A stretch of DNA of 64,000 nucleotides from Couchioplanes caeruleus (GTDB taxonomy: Bacteria > Actinomycetota > Actinomycetes > Mycobacteriales > Micromonosporaceae). The notes below the pieces were generated by a model, which was given only the letters and a program-made list of their open reading frames with translations, did not search any database and had not been told where the DNA came from. A program made the position numbers and the translations under genes. Of this stretch, positions 38,340 through 46,494 are shown one piece after another (positions within the stretch are counted from its first letter, which is position 1; each line of letters opens with the position of its first letter). The stretch covers positions 1,557,501-1,621,500 of the forward strand of contig NZ_CP092183.1 of the NCBI RefSeq assembly GCF_023499255.1, read 5' to 3'.

Positions 38340-38398
38340 CACGTCACTTATCCGGTTCAGTAATTTCTCTCGACAATTTTCCCTCGGGTGGAGGAGCA

Positions 38399-39682
38399 AT
38401 GACACGGTTCGGCAGGCGGGGCTGGGCGCTGGTCGCCGCAGGTCTCGCGGGCGCCCTGACGATCTCGGGCTGCAGCGGGCAGAGCCTGGAGGGCGGCAAC
38501 GACAAGGCGGCCGACGGCCAGATCACGCTGAAGGTCAACTTCTGGGGCGACATGGGCCTGGACAAGCTCAAGGCCGCGTACGAGAAGGACCACCCCAACG
38601 TCAAGATCGTGCTCAACTCGGGCGAGTACAACGCCCAGCACGAGGACCTGCAGAAGAAGCTCGTCGCGGGCAGCGGCGCGCCGGACATCTCCGCGGTCGA
38701 CGAGGGCTTCATCGTCCAGTTCCGCGGCCAGTCCGACAAGTTCGTCAACCTCCTGGACAAGGGCGCCGGCTCGTACGAGTCGAAGTACCTGCCGTGGAAG
38801 TGGCAGCAGTCGATGTCCAAGGACGGCCAGCAGATCGGCCTCGGCACCGACGTCGGCGGCCTGGCGATGTGCTACCGCACCGACCTGTTCAAGGCGGCGG
38901 GCCTGCCCACGGACCGCACCGAGGTCTCCAAGCTCTGGACGACCTGGGACGACTTCATCAACGTCGGCAAGCAGTACGTCTCCAAGACGAAGAAGAAGTT
39001 CGTCGACTCCGGTACCAACATGTTCAACCCCGTGCTCGCGCAGCAGCCGCAGGGCTTCTACAACGAGCAGGAGCAGCTGCAGATGGACGGTGGCCCCAAG
39101 GTCGCCTTCGACGTCAGCATGAACGCGATCAAGGCCGGCCTCTCGGCGAACCTCGCGAGCTTCCAGCCGAACTGGGACCAGGGCTTCAAGAAGGACCAGT
39201 TCGCCGTGCTGGCCTGCCCGGCGTGGATGCTCGGCCACATCCAGGACACCGCGCCCGAGCAGAAGGGCAAGTGGGACATCGCCACGATCCCCGGCGGCGG
39301 CGGCAACTGGGGCGGCTCCTGGTGGACCATCCCCAAGCAGGGCAAGAACGTCGACGAGGCGTACAAGTTCGTCGAGTGGATGATCCAGCCGCAGCAGCAG
39401 ATCGAGGTCTTCAAGACCGTCGGCAACCTGCCCTCGCAGCCGGCCCTGTACAAGGACCCCGCGGTGCTGGACTACAAGAAGGAGTTCATGAGCAACGCGC
39501 CGACCGGGCAGATCTTCGCCTCCACGGCTGAGAACCTCAAGCCGCAGTACCTCGGCAAGAAGAACGGCCCGACCCGCGTCGCGGTGGAGAACGTGATCAC
39601 CCGCGTGCAGCAGGGCTCGCTCTCCCCGGACAAGGCCTGGCCGGAGGCGGTCAAGCAGGCCGAGAAGGCCGCCGGCTCCTGA
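38399..39682 (+). CDS. ABC sugar transporter substrate-binding lipoprotein
   Basis: A 427-residue CUT1-type solute-binding protein. A lipoprotein signal (RRGWALVAAGLAGALTISGC) gives C25 as the lipidated residue. The mature part has the typical LKVNFWGDMG start, GTDVGGLAMCYRTDLFKAAG and MLGHIQDTAPEQKG, with many Trp and Asp residues as in oligosaccharide binders. It captures the sugar outside the cell and hands it to the two permeases downstream. ATG 38399 follows GGTGGAGGAGC. A hairpin after the gene probably raises its expression over the permeases. Confidence 0.92.
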   Translation: MTRFGRRGWALVAAGLAGALTISGCSGQSLEGGNDKAADGQITLKVNFWGDMGLDKLKAAYEKDHPNVKIVLNSGEYNAQHEDLQKKLVAGSGAPDISAVDEGFIVQFRGQSDKFVNLLDKGAGSYESKYLPWKWQQSMSKDGQQIGLGTDVGGLAMCYRTDLFKAAGLPTDRTEVSKLWTTWDDFINVGKQYVSKTKKKFVDSGTNMFNPVLAQQPQGFYNEQEQLQMDGGPKVAFDVSMNAIKAGLSANLASFQPNWDQGFKKDQFAVLACPAWMLGHIQDTAPEQKGKWDIATIPGGGGNWGGSWWTIPKQGKNVDEAYKFVEWMIQPQQQIEVFKTVGNLPSQPALYKDPAVLDYKKEFMSNAPTGQIFASTAENLKPQYLGKKNGPTRVAVENVITRVQQGSLSPDKAWPEAVKQAEKAAGS

Positions 39683-39696
39683 CGGAAACCGATATC

Positions 39697-39722
39697 GGGG
39701 GCGGTCCGCACGGGCCGCCCCC
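39697..39722 (+). terminator. Intercistronic hairpin after the binding-protein gene
   Basis: GGGGGCGGTCC and GGGCCGCCCCC form an 11-bp stem (one wobble pair) with loop GCAC, 15 bp after the stop codon. Hairpins here usually stabilise the binding-protein mRNA or cause partial termination; no T-tract is present. Confidence 0.65.
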
Positions 39723-39740
39723 TCACCGGAAGGAGTGGCT

Positions 39741-40736
39741 GTGTCCCTCACCCGCAACGCCCCGCCGGTGCTCGACATCCCGGAACCCCGCCCGCCGGCG
39801 ACCCCGCCGAAGCACAAGCTGTGGTTCTACCGGTTCGACACCAAGCGCACCCCGTACGTCTTCATCTCGCCGTTCTTCCTGCTCTTCGCCGTCTTCGGGC
39901 TGTTCCCGATCATCTTCAACGGGGTCGTGGCGCTGCGGAACTGGCGCCTCGACGACCCCGACCTCAACGGCTGGGCCGGGTTCGCGAACTTCGAGCGACT
40001 GGTGCACGACGAGGACTTCTGGAACGCGCTCGGCAACACGTTCGGCATCTTCATCCTCTCCACGGTGCCGCAGCTGCTGATCGCCCTGATGGTCGCGAAC
40101 CTGCTCAACCGCAAACTGCGCGGCACCACGTTCTGGCGGGTCGGCGTGCTGCTGCCGTACGTGACCCCGGTGGCCGCGTCGACGCTGGTCTTCGCCGTGT
40201 TCTTCTCCCGTGACAACGGCATGGCCAACTGGCTGCTGTCGCTGGTCGGCTTCAACGACATGAACAACCCGCTGGACTGGCGCGCGTACAAGTGGAGCTC
40301 CTGGATCGCCATCGCCACGATGGTCAACTGGAAGTGGATCGGCTACAACGCCCTGCTCTACCTGTCGGCCATGCAGTCGATCCCCAAGGACGTCTACGAG
40401 GCGGCGGCCGTCGACGGCGCCGGGCCGTGGCGCCAGCTGTGGCGGATCACCGTACCGATGATCCAGCCGGTCCTGGTCTTCACGGTCGTGCTCTCCAGCA
40501 TCGGCGGGCTGCAGCTCTTCAACGAGCCCATGCTCTTCGAGGAGAACCCGGCCGCCGCGACCGGCGGCTCGGACAGCCAATGGCAGACGATCGCACAGCT
40601 GATCTACAAGGTCGGCTGGAAGGACCTGGACCTCGGGTACGCGGCCGCGATGTCCTGGGCGCTCTTCCTGATCATCCTGATCGTCGCCGGCATCAACGCT
40701 TTCCTCACCAACCGTCTCGGAGGAGGCCGGCGATGA
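39741..40736 (+). CDS. ABC sugar transporter permease (first)
   Basis: A 331-residue permease with six predicted membrane helices and the cytoplasmic EAA loop YEAAAVDGAGPWRQLWRITV that docks the ATPase. It resembles MalF/CUT1 permeases. GTG 39741 is chosen because AGGAG lies five bases upstream; GTG 39735 is too close to it. The ATG of the second permease overlaps its stop (ATGA). No ATP-binding subunit is encoded in the cluster, so a shared MsiK-type ATPase elsewhere is expected. Confidence 0.92.
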   Translation: MSLTRNAPPVLDIPEPRPPATPPKHKLWFYRFDTKRTPYVFISPFFLLFAVFGLFPIIFNGVVALRNWRLDDPDLNGWAGFANFERLVHDEDFWNALGNTFGIFILSTVPQLLIALMVANLLNRKLRGTTFWRVGVLLPYVTPVAASTLVFAVFFSRDNGMANWLLSLVGFNDMNNPLDWRAYKWSSWIAIATMVNWKWIGYNALLYLSAMQSIPKDVYEAAAVDGAGPWRQLWRITVPMIQPVLVFTVVLSSIGGLQLFNEPMLFEENPAAATGGSDSQWQTIAQLIYKVGWKDLDLGYAAAMSWALFLIILIVAGINAFLTNRLGGGRR

Positions 40737-41629
40737 CCACCGTGACCGCACCCGCACCCGCGCCCGGCAAGCGACGGCCCCGGGAGATCGGCCGCGCGCC
40801 CCAGGACACCCGCGGCAACTGGCGCACGTACCTCGCCCTGACCGCGTTCCTGCTGCTCTCGGCGTTCCCGCTGTACTGGATGTTCGTGATCGCCACGAGC
40901 ACCGACGAGGCCGTCTCGCAGACCCCGCCGTCGGTCGTCCCGGGCAACCAGCTCATGACGAACCTGCGTGAGGTCTTCACGATGCAGGACGTCTACTTCA
41001 CCGCGTCGCTGATCAACAGCTTCATCGTCGCGGCCGTCGTGACCGTGTCGACGCTGTTCTTCTGCTCGCTGGCCGGCTTCGCCTTCGCCAAGCTGCGCTT
41101 CAAGGGCCGCGACCCGCTCATGATCGTCGTGATCCTCACCCTGACCGTGCCCAACCAGCTCGGCGTGGTGGCGCTCTACATCCTCATGGGCAAGCTCGGC
41201 TGGAACGGCACGCTGCTCGCGGTCATCGCGCCGTTCCTGGTCAGCGCGTTCGGCGTGTTCTACATGCGCCAGTTCATCATGCACGCCGTACCCGACGAAC
41301 TGGTCGAGTCGGCCCGGATGGACGGTGCGCTGACGCTGCGCGTCTACTGGAGCATCATCGTGCCGGCGATCCGACCGGCGCTGGCGGTGCTCGGCCTGCT
41401 CACGTTCGTGGCGACGTGGAACGAGTTCCAGTGGCCGCTGATCACGCTGAACGGCACCGAGTTCCCGACCTCGATGGTCGCCCTCTCCGACCTCGCGAGC
41501 GGCAACTACGTCATCTACCGGCGGGTGCTCGCGGGCGCGTTCATGGCCACCCTTCCGCTGCTGGTCCTGCTCGTCATGGGCGGACGGCAGATCGTCCGGG
41601 GAATCATGGAAGGCGCCGTCAAGTCTTGA
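40733..41629 (+). CDS. ABC sugar transporter permease (second)
   Basis: A 298-residue MalG/CUT1-type permease with six membrane helices and the EAA loop VESARMDGALTLRVYWSIIV. It overlaps the first permease by four bases and is followed after 8 bp by the beta-mannosidase, so the four genes form one operon. It pairs with the first permease to make the membrane channel. Confidence 0.92.
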   Translation: MTTVTAPAPAPGKRRPREIGRAPQDTRGNWRTYLALTAFLLLSAFPLYWMFVIATSTDEAVSQTPPSVVPGNQLMTNLREVFTMQDVYFTASLINSFIVAAVVTVSTLFFCSLAGFAFAKLRFKGRDPLMIVVILTLTVPNQLGVVALYILMGKLGWNGTLLAVIAPFLVSAFGVFYMRQFIMHAVPDELVESARMDGALTLRVYWSIIVPAIRPALAVLGLLTFVATWNEFQWPLITLNGTEFPTSMVALSDLASGNYVIYRRVLAGAFMATLPLLVLLVMGGRQIVRGIMEGAVKS

Positions 41630-41637
41630 GGAGCGAT

Positions 41638-44031
41638 GTGACCTCGTACCTTCCCCTGCACGAAGGCTGGACCCTCAGCGGCGGCGACGTCTCCGGCGTC
41701 GCCGCCGCCGTGCCCGGCTGCGTGCACACCGATCTGCTCGCCGCCGGCCGCATCGAGGACCCGTACCTCGACGAGAACGAGAAGAAGCTCGCCTGGATCG
41801 GCCGCACCGACTGGGAGTACCGGACCACCTTCCGGTACGAGCCCGGCGACGGCCGCGCGGACCTGGTCTGCGACGGCCTCGACACGGTCGCCACGGTCAC
41901 GCTCAACGGCGTCGAGCTGGGCCGCACGTACAACATGCACCGCGGATACCGGTTCGACGTGCGTGAGGCACTGCGCGACGGCGACAACGAGCTGAGCATC
42001 CGGTTCGAGTCCGCGTACTCGTACGCCGAGGCGCAGCGGGACCGGCTCGGCGACCGGCCGAACGCGTACCCGGAGCCGTTCAACTTCATCCGCAAGACGG
42101 CCTGCAACTTCGGCTGGGACTGGGGACCGACGCTGGTCACCGCGGGCATCTGGCAGCCGATCGGCCTGCACCGCTGGTCGACGGCCCGGCTCGCCGAGGT
42201 CCGCCCGCAGGTCACGGTCGCCGGCGGCACCGGCACCGCCGAGGTCCGGGTGCGCGTCGAGCGCGAGACCCCCGGCCCGGTCACCGTCGCCGCCACGATC
42301 GCCGGCGAGCGCGTGGAGACCACCACCGAGGCCGACGAGGCCGTCCTGACGGTCACCGTCGCCGATCCCGCGCTCTGGTGGCCCATCGGGTACGGCGAGC
42401 AGCACCGCTACGACCTCGACGTGACCCTGACCGGCGCGGACGGCGAGCCGCTGGACTCGTGGAGCCGCAAGGTCGGCTTCCGCTCGGCCCGCGTCGACAC
42501 CACGGACGGCGCCTTCACCGTGGTCGTCAACGACGTACCGGTCTTCGTCCGCGGGGTCAACTGGATCCCCGACGACGTGTTCGCGAACCGGGTCACCCGG
42601 GAGCGGCTCGAGACCCGGTTCCGGCAGGCGATCGACGCGAACGTCACCTACCTGCGCGTCTGGGGCGGCGGCCGGTACGAGTCCGAGGACTTCTACGACC
42701 TCGCCGACGCCCTCGGGCTGATGGTCGGGCAGGACTTCCTGTTCGCCTGCGCCGCGTACCCGGAGGAGGAGCCGTTCGCCACCGAGGTCGCGGCGGAGGC
42801 GCGCGAGAACGTCGTACGGCTCGCGTCGCACCCGAGCCTGGTGATGTGGACCGGCAACAACGAGAACATCTGGGGCCACGAGGACTGGGGGTGGAAGCAG
42901 GACCTCGGCGGCCGTACGTGGGGCGCCGGCTACTACTTCGACGTGCTCGCGGGCATCTGCGCCGAGGAGGACCCGAGCCGGTTCTACTGGCCCGGCAGCC
43001 CCTGGTCCGGACGCGAGGACAAGCACCCCAACGATCCCGCGTACGGCACCACGCACATCTGGGACGTGTGGAACACCGACGACTACGCCAAGTACCGCGA
43101 ATACCGGCCGCGTTTCGTGGCGGAGTTCGGCTACCAGGCACCGCCCGCGTACGCGACCCTGCGCCGGGCCCTGTCCGACGAGCCGCTCGCCCACGACTCG
43201 CCCGGCATGCGCGCGCACCAGAAGGCCGGCAACGGTGACGCGAAGCTGCAGCGAGGGCTCGACGCCCACCTGCCGCAGCCCCGCGACTTCGACGACTGGC
43301 ACTATTTGACCCAGCTCAACCAGGCGCGCGCGCTGTCGCTGGGCATCGAGCACTTCCGGTCGCTGCGGCCGTACTGCATGGGCGCGATCATGTGGCAGCT
43401 CAACGACTGCTGGCCGGTCACCTCGTGGGCGGCGGTCGACGGCGACGGCCGCAAGAAGCCCCTCTGGTACGCGCTGCGCCGCTCATTCGCCCCACGGCTG
43501 CTCACGGTGCAGCCACGCGACGGCGGGCTCGCGCTGGTGGCGGTCAACGACTCCGCGCAGCCGTGGGTGCTGTCGGCGACGGTGTCCCGCCGTACCCTCG
43601 CGGGGTCCGCCGAGGCCGAGGTGGCACTCGGCGCGACCGTCGCACCGGGCGCGGCCACGACTTTGCCCCTGCCGGCCGAGCTCGCCACCGCGGGCGACCC
43701 GACGGCCGAGGTGCTGGTCGCCGAGGCGGGGGAGCAGCGCGCCTGGTGGTTCTTCGCCGAGGACCGCGACATCGCCTGGCCGTCGCCCAAGTACGACACC
43801 ACGGTCACCGAGGCGGGCGCCGAAACGCACGTGACGGTCACGGCCCAGACGATCCTGCGGGACCTCACCCTGCAGGCCGACCGCCTCGACCCGGCCGCGG
43901 AGGCCGACGAGGCGGGTGTCACGCTGCTGCCGGGCGAATCGGCGACCTTCCGCGTCCGGGGCGCGGCCACGCTGGACCCGGCCGCACTGACCGCCCGGCC
44001 GGTCCTGCGCTGCGTCAACGACCTGACGTGA
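41638..44031 (+). CDS. Beta-mannosidase (glycoside hydrolase family 2)
   Basis: A 797-residue family 2 enzyme. The N-terminal jelly-roll (LHEGWTLSGG, FRYEPGDGRADLVCDGLDTV cut) is followed by Ig-like and catalytic barrel domains. The general acid/base lies in MWTGNNENIWG (Glu at about 408) and the nucleophile in FVAEFGYQAPP (Glu at about 496). QLNDCWPVTSW and the GWDWGPTLVTAGIWQP block are typical of beta-mannosidases. It removes mannose from imported beta-mannosides inside the cell. GTG 41638 is used; the gene ends the importer operon and overlaps metG tail-to-tail by 17 bp. Confidence 0.92.
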   Translation: MTSYLPLHEGWTLSGGDVSGVAAAVPGCVHTDLLAAGRIEDPYLDENEKKLAWIGRTDWEYRTTFRYEPGDGRADLVCDGLDTVATVTLNGVELGRTYNMHRGYRFDVREALRDGDNELSIRFESAYSYAEAQRDRLGDRPNAYPEPFNFIRKTACNFGWDWGPTLVTAGIWQPIGLHRWSTARLAEVRPQVTVAGGTGTAEVRVRVERETPGPVTVAATIAGERVETTTEADEAVLTVTVADPALWWPIGYGEQHRYDLDVTLTGADGEPLDSWSRKVGFRSARVDTTDGAFTVVVNDVPVFVRGVNWIPDDVFANRVTRERLETRFRQAIDANVTYLRVWGGGRYESEDFYDLADALGLMVGQDFLFACAAYPEEEPFATEVAAEARENVVRLASHPSLVMWTGNNENIWGHEDWGWKQDLGGRTWGAGYYFDVLAGICAEEDPSRFYWPGSPWSGREDKHPNDPAYGTTHIWDVWNTDDYAKYREYRPRFVAEFGYQAPPAYATLRRALSDEPLAHDSPGMRAHQKAGNGDAKLQRGLDAHLPQPRDFDDWHYLTQLNQARALSLGIEHFRSLRPYCMGAIMWQLNDCWPVTSWAAVDGDGRKKPLWYALRRSFAPRLLTVQPRDGGLALVAVNDSAQPWVLSATVSRRTLAGSAEAEVALGATVAPGAATTLPLPAELATAGDPTAEVLVAEAGEQRAWWFFAEDRDIAWPSPKYDTTVTEAGAETHVTVTAQTILRDLTLQADRLDPAAEADEAGVTLLPGESATFRVRGAATLDPAALTARPVLRCVNDLT

Positions 44032-45427
44032 CCGAAGCCGCCGCGCCCAGCCTTGCGAAGGCGGGGCGCGGTGGCGCGTCCAGCGACAGCTGCGCGCGGA
44101 GCCGCCCGGTGGCCGACGGCAGGAACGGTTCCAGCTCGTCCACAATGGCCAGACATCGGCCGAGCAGCTCGCCCACCACCTCGAGGCGGCGGCCTCCGGT
44201 GAGCTGCCACGGTCGTTGGGTCTCCACGAGGCGGTTGCCGCCCGCCACCTCGTCGGTGATGGCCTCGGCAGCCGCTCGGAAGTCGCCGGCCCGCAGCGCC
44301 CGGTCCACCCGTTCCGGCAGGTCGCCGCGGTACGGGACCGGCCGGATCCCGTCCCGGTACGCCAGGCTCGCCGTACGGTTCACCAGGTTGCCGATGCCGT
44401 TGGCCAGGTCGAGGTCGTGGCGCCGGACGAGGCGCTCGACGGTGAAGTCCGTGTCGCCCAGCGGTGCCACCTCGCGCACCAGCCACCACCGCAGTGCGTC
44501 CACGCCGGGCCGGCGGGCCAGATCGATCGGATCCACCGCGTTGCCGGCGCTCTTCGACAGTTTGCTGCCGTCCACGGTGAGGTAGTCGTGGACGAGGATG
44601 GTCGTCGGCAGCGGCTGACCGGTGGAGAGCAGCAGCGCCAACCAGTAGACGGCGTGGAAGCGGACGATGCCCTTGCCGATGACGTGCACCCGCTCGCCGT
44701 TTCCGGCCCACCATTTCTGGTACGCGTCCCCGCCGCCGAGCGAGGTCACGTAGTTGGCGAGCGCGTCCCACCAGACGTACACGACCTGATCGGCGTCGCC
44801 GGGTACGGCAATGCCCCACCCCGCGGCGCGGGCGGCCGACCGGGAGACGCTGATGTCCTGCAGGCCGGCGCGGACGAACGCGAGCACCTCGTTGCGCCGC
44901 GCCGCCGGTTCGATGTGGACGGTGTCGTCCTCGAGGATCCGCAGGATCTGTTCCTGGTAGCTCGACAGGCGGAAGAACCAGTTCTCCTCGCTGACCCGTT
45001 CCGGTGGCGCGTCGTGTTCCGCGCAGGTGTCCGTGTCGAGGAACTGCTCGCAGCCGGCGCAGTACAGCCCCGTGTAGCCGCGACGGTAGAAGTCCTTGCG
45101 CGACCGCTCCCACAGCGCGGCGACGCCCTGGGCATGGCGCGGTTCGGAGGTACGGATGAAGTCGTCGAACGAGAGCTCGAGCGGCTCCCGCAGCGCGGCG
45201 AAGCGGTCGGCGTTGGCGGCGACGAAGTCCCGTACGGGCACACCCGCCGCGCGGGCGGCCGTGACGTTCTTCAAGGCGTTGTCGTCGGTGCCGGTGAGGA
45301 ATCGGACGTCCTCGCCCCGCGCGCGCCGATGCCGGGCGAGCACGTCGGCCTGCACGAGCTCCAGCGCATGGCCCAGGTGCGGCGCGGCGTTGACGTACGG
45401 AATGGCGGTGGTGACGTAGTAGGTCAT
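44015..45427 (-). CDS. metG: Methionyl-tRNA synthetase, short form
   Basis: A 470-residue class I synthetase. The HIGH motif is PHLGH (16-20), the KMSKS loop is SKLSKSAGN (about 289), and the connective peptide carries a zinc-knuckle-like YCAGC...TCAEH (about 130-145). DYLTVDGSKLSKS and VWWDALANYVTSLGG are as in other MetRS. At 470 residues it is shorter than the main actinobacterial enzyme of about 520 or more, so it could be a second copy; the rest of the genome is needed to tell. Its 5' leader carries a mini-ORF, a strong hairpin and a segment complementary to its ribosome site. Confidence 0.9.
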   Translation of the reverse strand: MTYYVTTAIPYVNAAPHLGHALELVQADVLARHRRARGEDVRFLTGTDDNALKNVTAARAAGVPVRDFVAANADRFAALREPLELSFDDFIRTSEPRHAQGVAALWERSRKDFYRRGYTGLYCAGCEQFLDTDTCAEHDAPPERVSEENWFFRLSSYQEQILRILEDDTVHIEPAARRNEVLAFVRAGLQDISVSRSAARAAGWGIAVPGDADQVVYVWWDALANYVTSLGGGDAYQKWWAGNGERVHVIGKGIVRFHAVYWLALLLSTGQPLPTTILVHDYLTVDGSKLSKSAGNAVDPIDLARRPGVDALRWWLVREVAPLGDTDFTVERLVRRHDLDLANGIGNLVNRTASLAYRDGIRPVPYRGDLPERVDRALRAGDFRAAAEAITDEVAGGNRLVETQRPWQLTGGRRLEVVGELLGRCLAIVDELEPFLPSATGRLRAQLSLDAPPRPAFARLGAAASVTSGR

Positions 45428-45480
45428 GGCCCCTCTTCCGCCCCGCCCGCAGCACAGTCCCCGCCGCAGGCGGGGACTGT
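45428..45480 (-). promoter_or_regulatory. Candidate metG attenuator: hairpin and ribosome-site region
   Basis: On the minus strand ACAGTCCCCGCC and GGCGGGGACTGT form a perfect 12-bp stem with a 3-base loop (45454-45480), 26 bases before the metG ATG. The metG ribosome site AGGGGCC (45428-45434) is complementary to GGCCCCT (45513-45519) inside the upstream mini-ORF, so the hairpin can be nested in a longer stem that hides the ribosome site. Confidence 0.5.
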
Positions 45481-45486
45481 TCGGTC

Positions 45487-45546
45487 CTAGAGCACGCCGA
45501 CAGAGCCCGCGAAGGGGCCCATCATGACGGCGTGACTCGGCTGCAT
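45487..45546 (-). CDS. Putative leader peptide of metG
   Basis: A 19-residue frame, MQPSHAVMMGPFAGSVGVL, ending 59 bases before the metG ATG. Two adjacent Met codons immediately precede the bases complementary to the metG ribosome site. It has no Shine-Dalgarno sequence but starts six bases after a -10-like element, matching a leaderless start, the same layout as the ilvB leader peptide in this window. A ribosome slowed at the Met codons would cover the complementary segment and expose the metG ribosome site. Function is inferred only from this arrangement. Confidence 0.4.
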   Translation of the reverse strand: MQPSHAVMMGPFAGSVGVL

Positions 45547-45552
45547 GGGCCC

Positions 45553-45582
45553 AGCATGCCGCCCGTGGAAAAATCTCGCCAA
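45553..45582 (-). promoter_or_regulatory. Candidate promoter for the metG leader
   Basis: On the minus strand TTGGCG (45577-45582) and CATGCT (45553-45558) are 18 bp apart, with six bases between CATGCT and the mini-ORF ATG. The region around -35 contains the AT-rich imperfect inverted repeat GAAAATTCTTGGCGAGATTT. Confidence 0.45.
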
Positions 45583-45679
45583 GAATTTTCTGCCGGACGT
45601 GTCGATCGGGGGCCGGCTCTTTCGTAGCCCTGTTGAGAGGCCGGCACGGAGCCGGTCGGGAACCGCACCGGAGGGCACC

Positions 45680-46090
45680 ATGACCACCGTCGCCACCACC
45701 CCGAAGACCACCTCGAACCTCGGCGCTCTGGCGCTGACGGGCGCGGTCGCCATCGCGGCCGCGAGCGTCGCCACCATGGCCGTGGCCGCCGGCGGCCGGG
45801 CGGCGGGGATCTCGCTCGACGTGGCCGGCGCGCCGATCCCGGTTGCCGGCTTCGGCACGCTGACGGCGCTCTTCTCGGTGGTCGGGCTGGTCCTCGCCGC
45901 CGTGCTGTCGCGTACGGCCCGGCACCCGCGGCGCGCGTTCGTCCGGACGACGGTGGTGCTGACCGTCCTCTCCTTCGTGCCGGACGTGATCGCGGACGCC
46001 GCGCCGGCGACCAAGGCGCTGCTGATGCTCACGCACCTCGTCGCCGCCTCGATCGTGATCCCGGCCGTTGCCCGTCGTCTCGCCGCCTGA
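45680..46090 (+). CDS. DUF6069-like four-helix membrane protein
   Basis: A 136-residue protein with four predicted membrane helices (about 15-40, 52-75, 85-105, 113-132) and the segments PVAGFGTLTALFSVVGLVLA and SFVPDVIADAA, cut here, that recall DUF6069 proteins. Function unknown. ATG 45680 follows GGAGGGCACC. It precedes the YCII/ECF-sigma pair by 39 bp, but in this genome group such membrane proteins often stand alone; co-transcription is possible. Confidence 0.7.
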   Translation: MTTVATTPKTTSNLGALALTGAVAIAAASVATMAVAAGGRAAGISLDVAGAPIPVAGFGTLTALFSVVGLVLAAVLSRTARHPRRAFVRTTVVLTVLSFVPDVIADAAPATKALLMLTHLVAASIVIPAVARRLAA

Positions 46091-46129
46091 ACTGTCACCA
46101 TGTCACCGTCTAGTCACTGGAGGACTCCC

Positions 46130-46483
46130 ATGAAGCAGTACCTGCTCGCCGTACACATGGTCGAAGGCACCCCGATGCCGGAGCCGGACGTGATGCAGAA
46201 GATGTACGACCAGGTCGACCGCATCAACCAGGAGATCAAGGCCGCCGGCGCCTGGGTCTTCGCCGGCGGGCTCAAGCCGGCCGACACCGCGACCGTCGTC
46301 CGGTCCGAGGGCGGCAGCACCACGATGACCGACGGACCGTTCGCGGAGACGAAGGAGCAGCTCGGCGGGTTCTGGGTGCTGCAGTGCGCGGACCTGGACG
46401 AAGCGCTCGCCTGGGCCGCGAGGTGCTCGGCGGCCTGCGAGGGGCCGGTCGAGGTGCGGCCCTTCGAGGACGAGCCCGCCTGA
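46130..46483 (+). CDS. YCII-domain (DGPF) protein
   Basis: A 117-residue YCII-like protein with the hallmark TDGPFAETKEQLGGFWVL (residues about 65-82). It starts at ATG 46130 after TGGAGGACTCCC. DGPF proteins are encoded next to ECF42-type sigma factors and are thought to take part in the same stress or signalling circuit, although their chemistry is unsettled. Twelve bases separate it from the sigma-factor gene. Confidence 0.9.
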   Translation: MKQYLLAVHMVEGTPMPEPDVMQKMYDQVDRINQEIKAAGAWVFAGGLKPADTATVVRSEGGSTTMTDGPFAETKEQLGGFWVLQCADLDEALAWAARCSAACEGPVEVRPFEDEPA

Positions 46484-46494
46484 GCGACCGGCAC

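Noticed and set aside
45428..45546. A T-box riboswitch before metG
   Set aside because: No AGGGTGGNACCGCG-type T-box sequence or specifier stem is visible; the mini-ORF model fits better.
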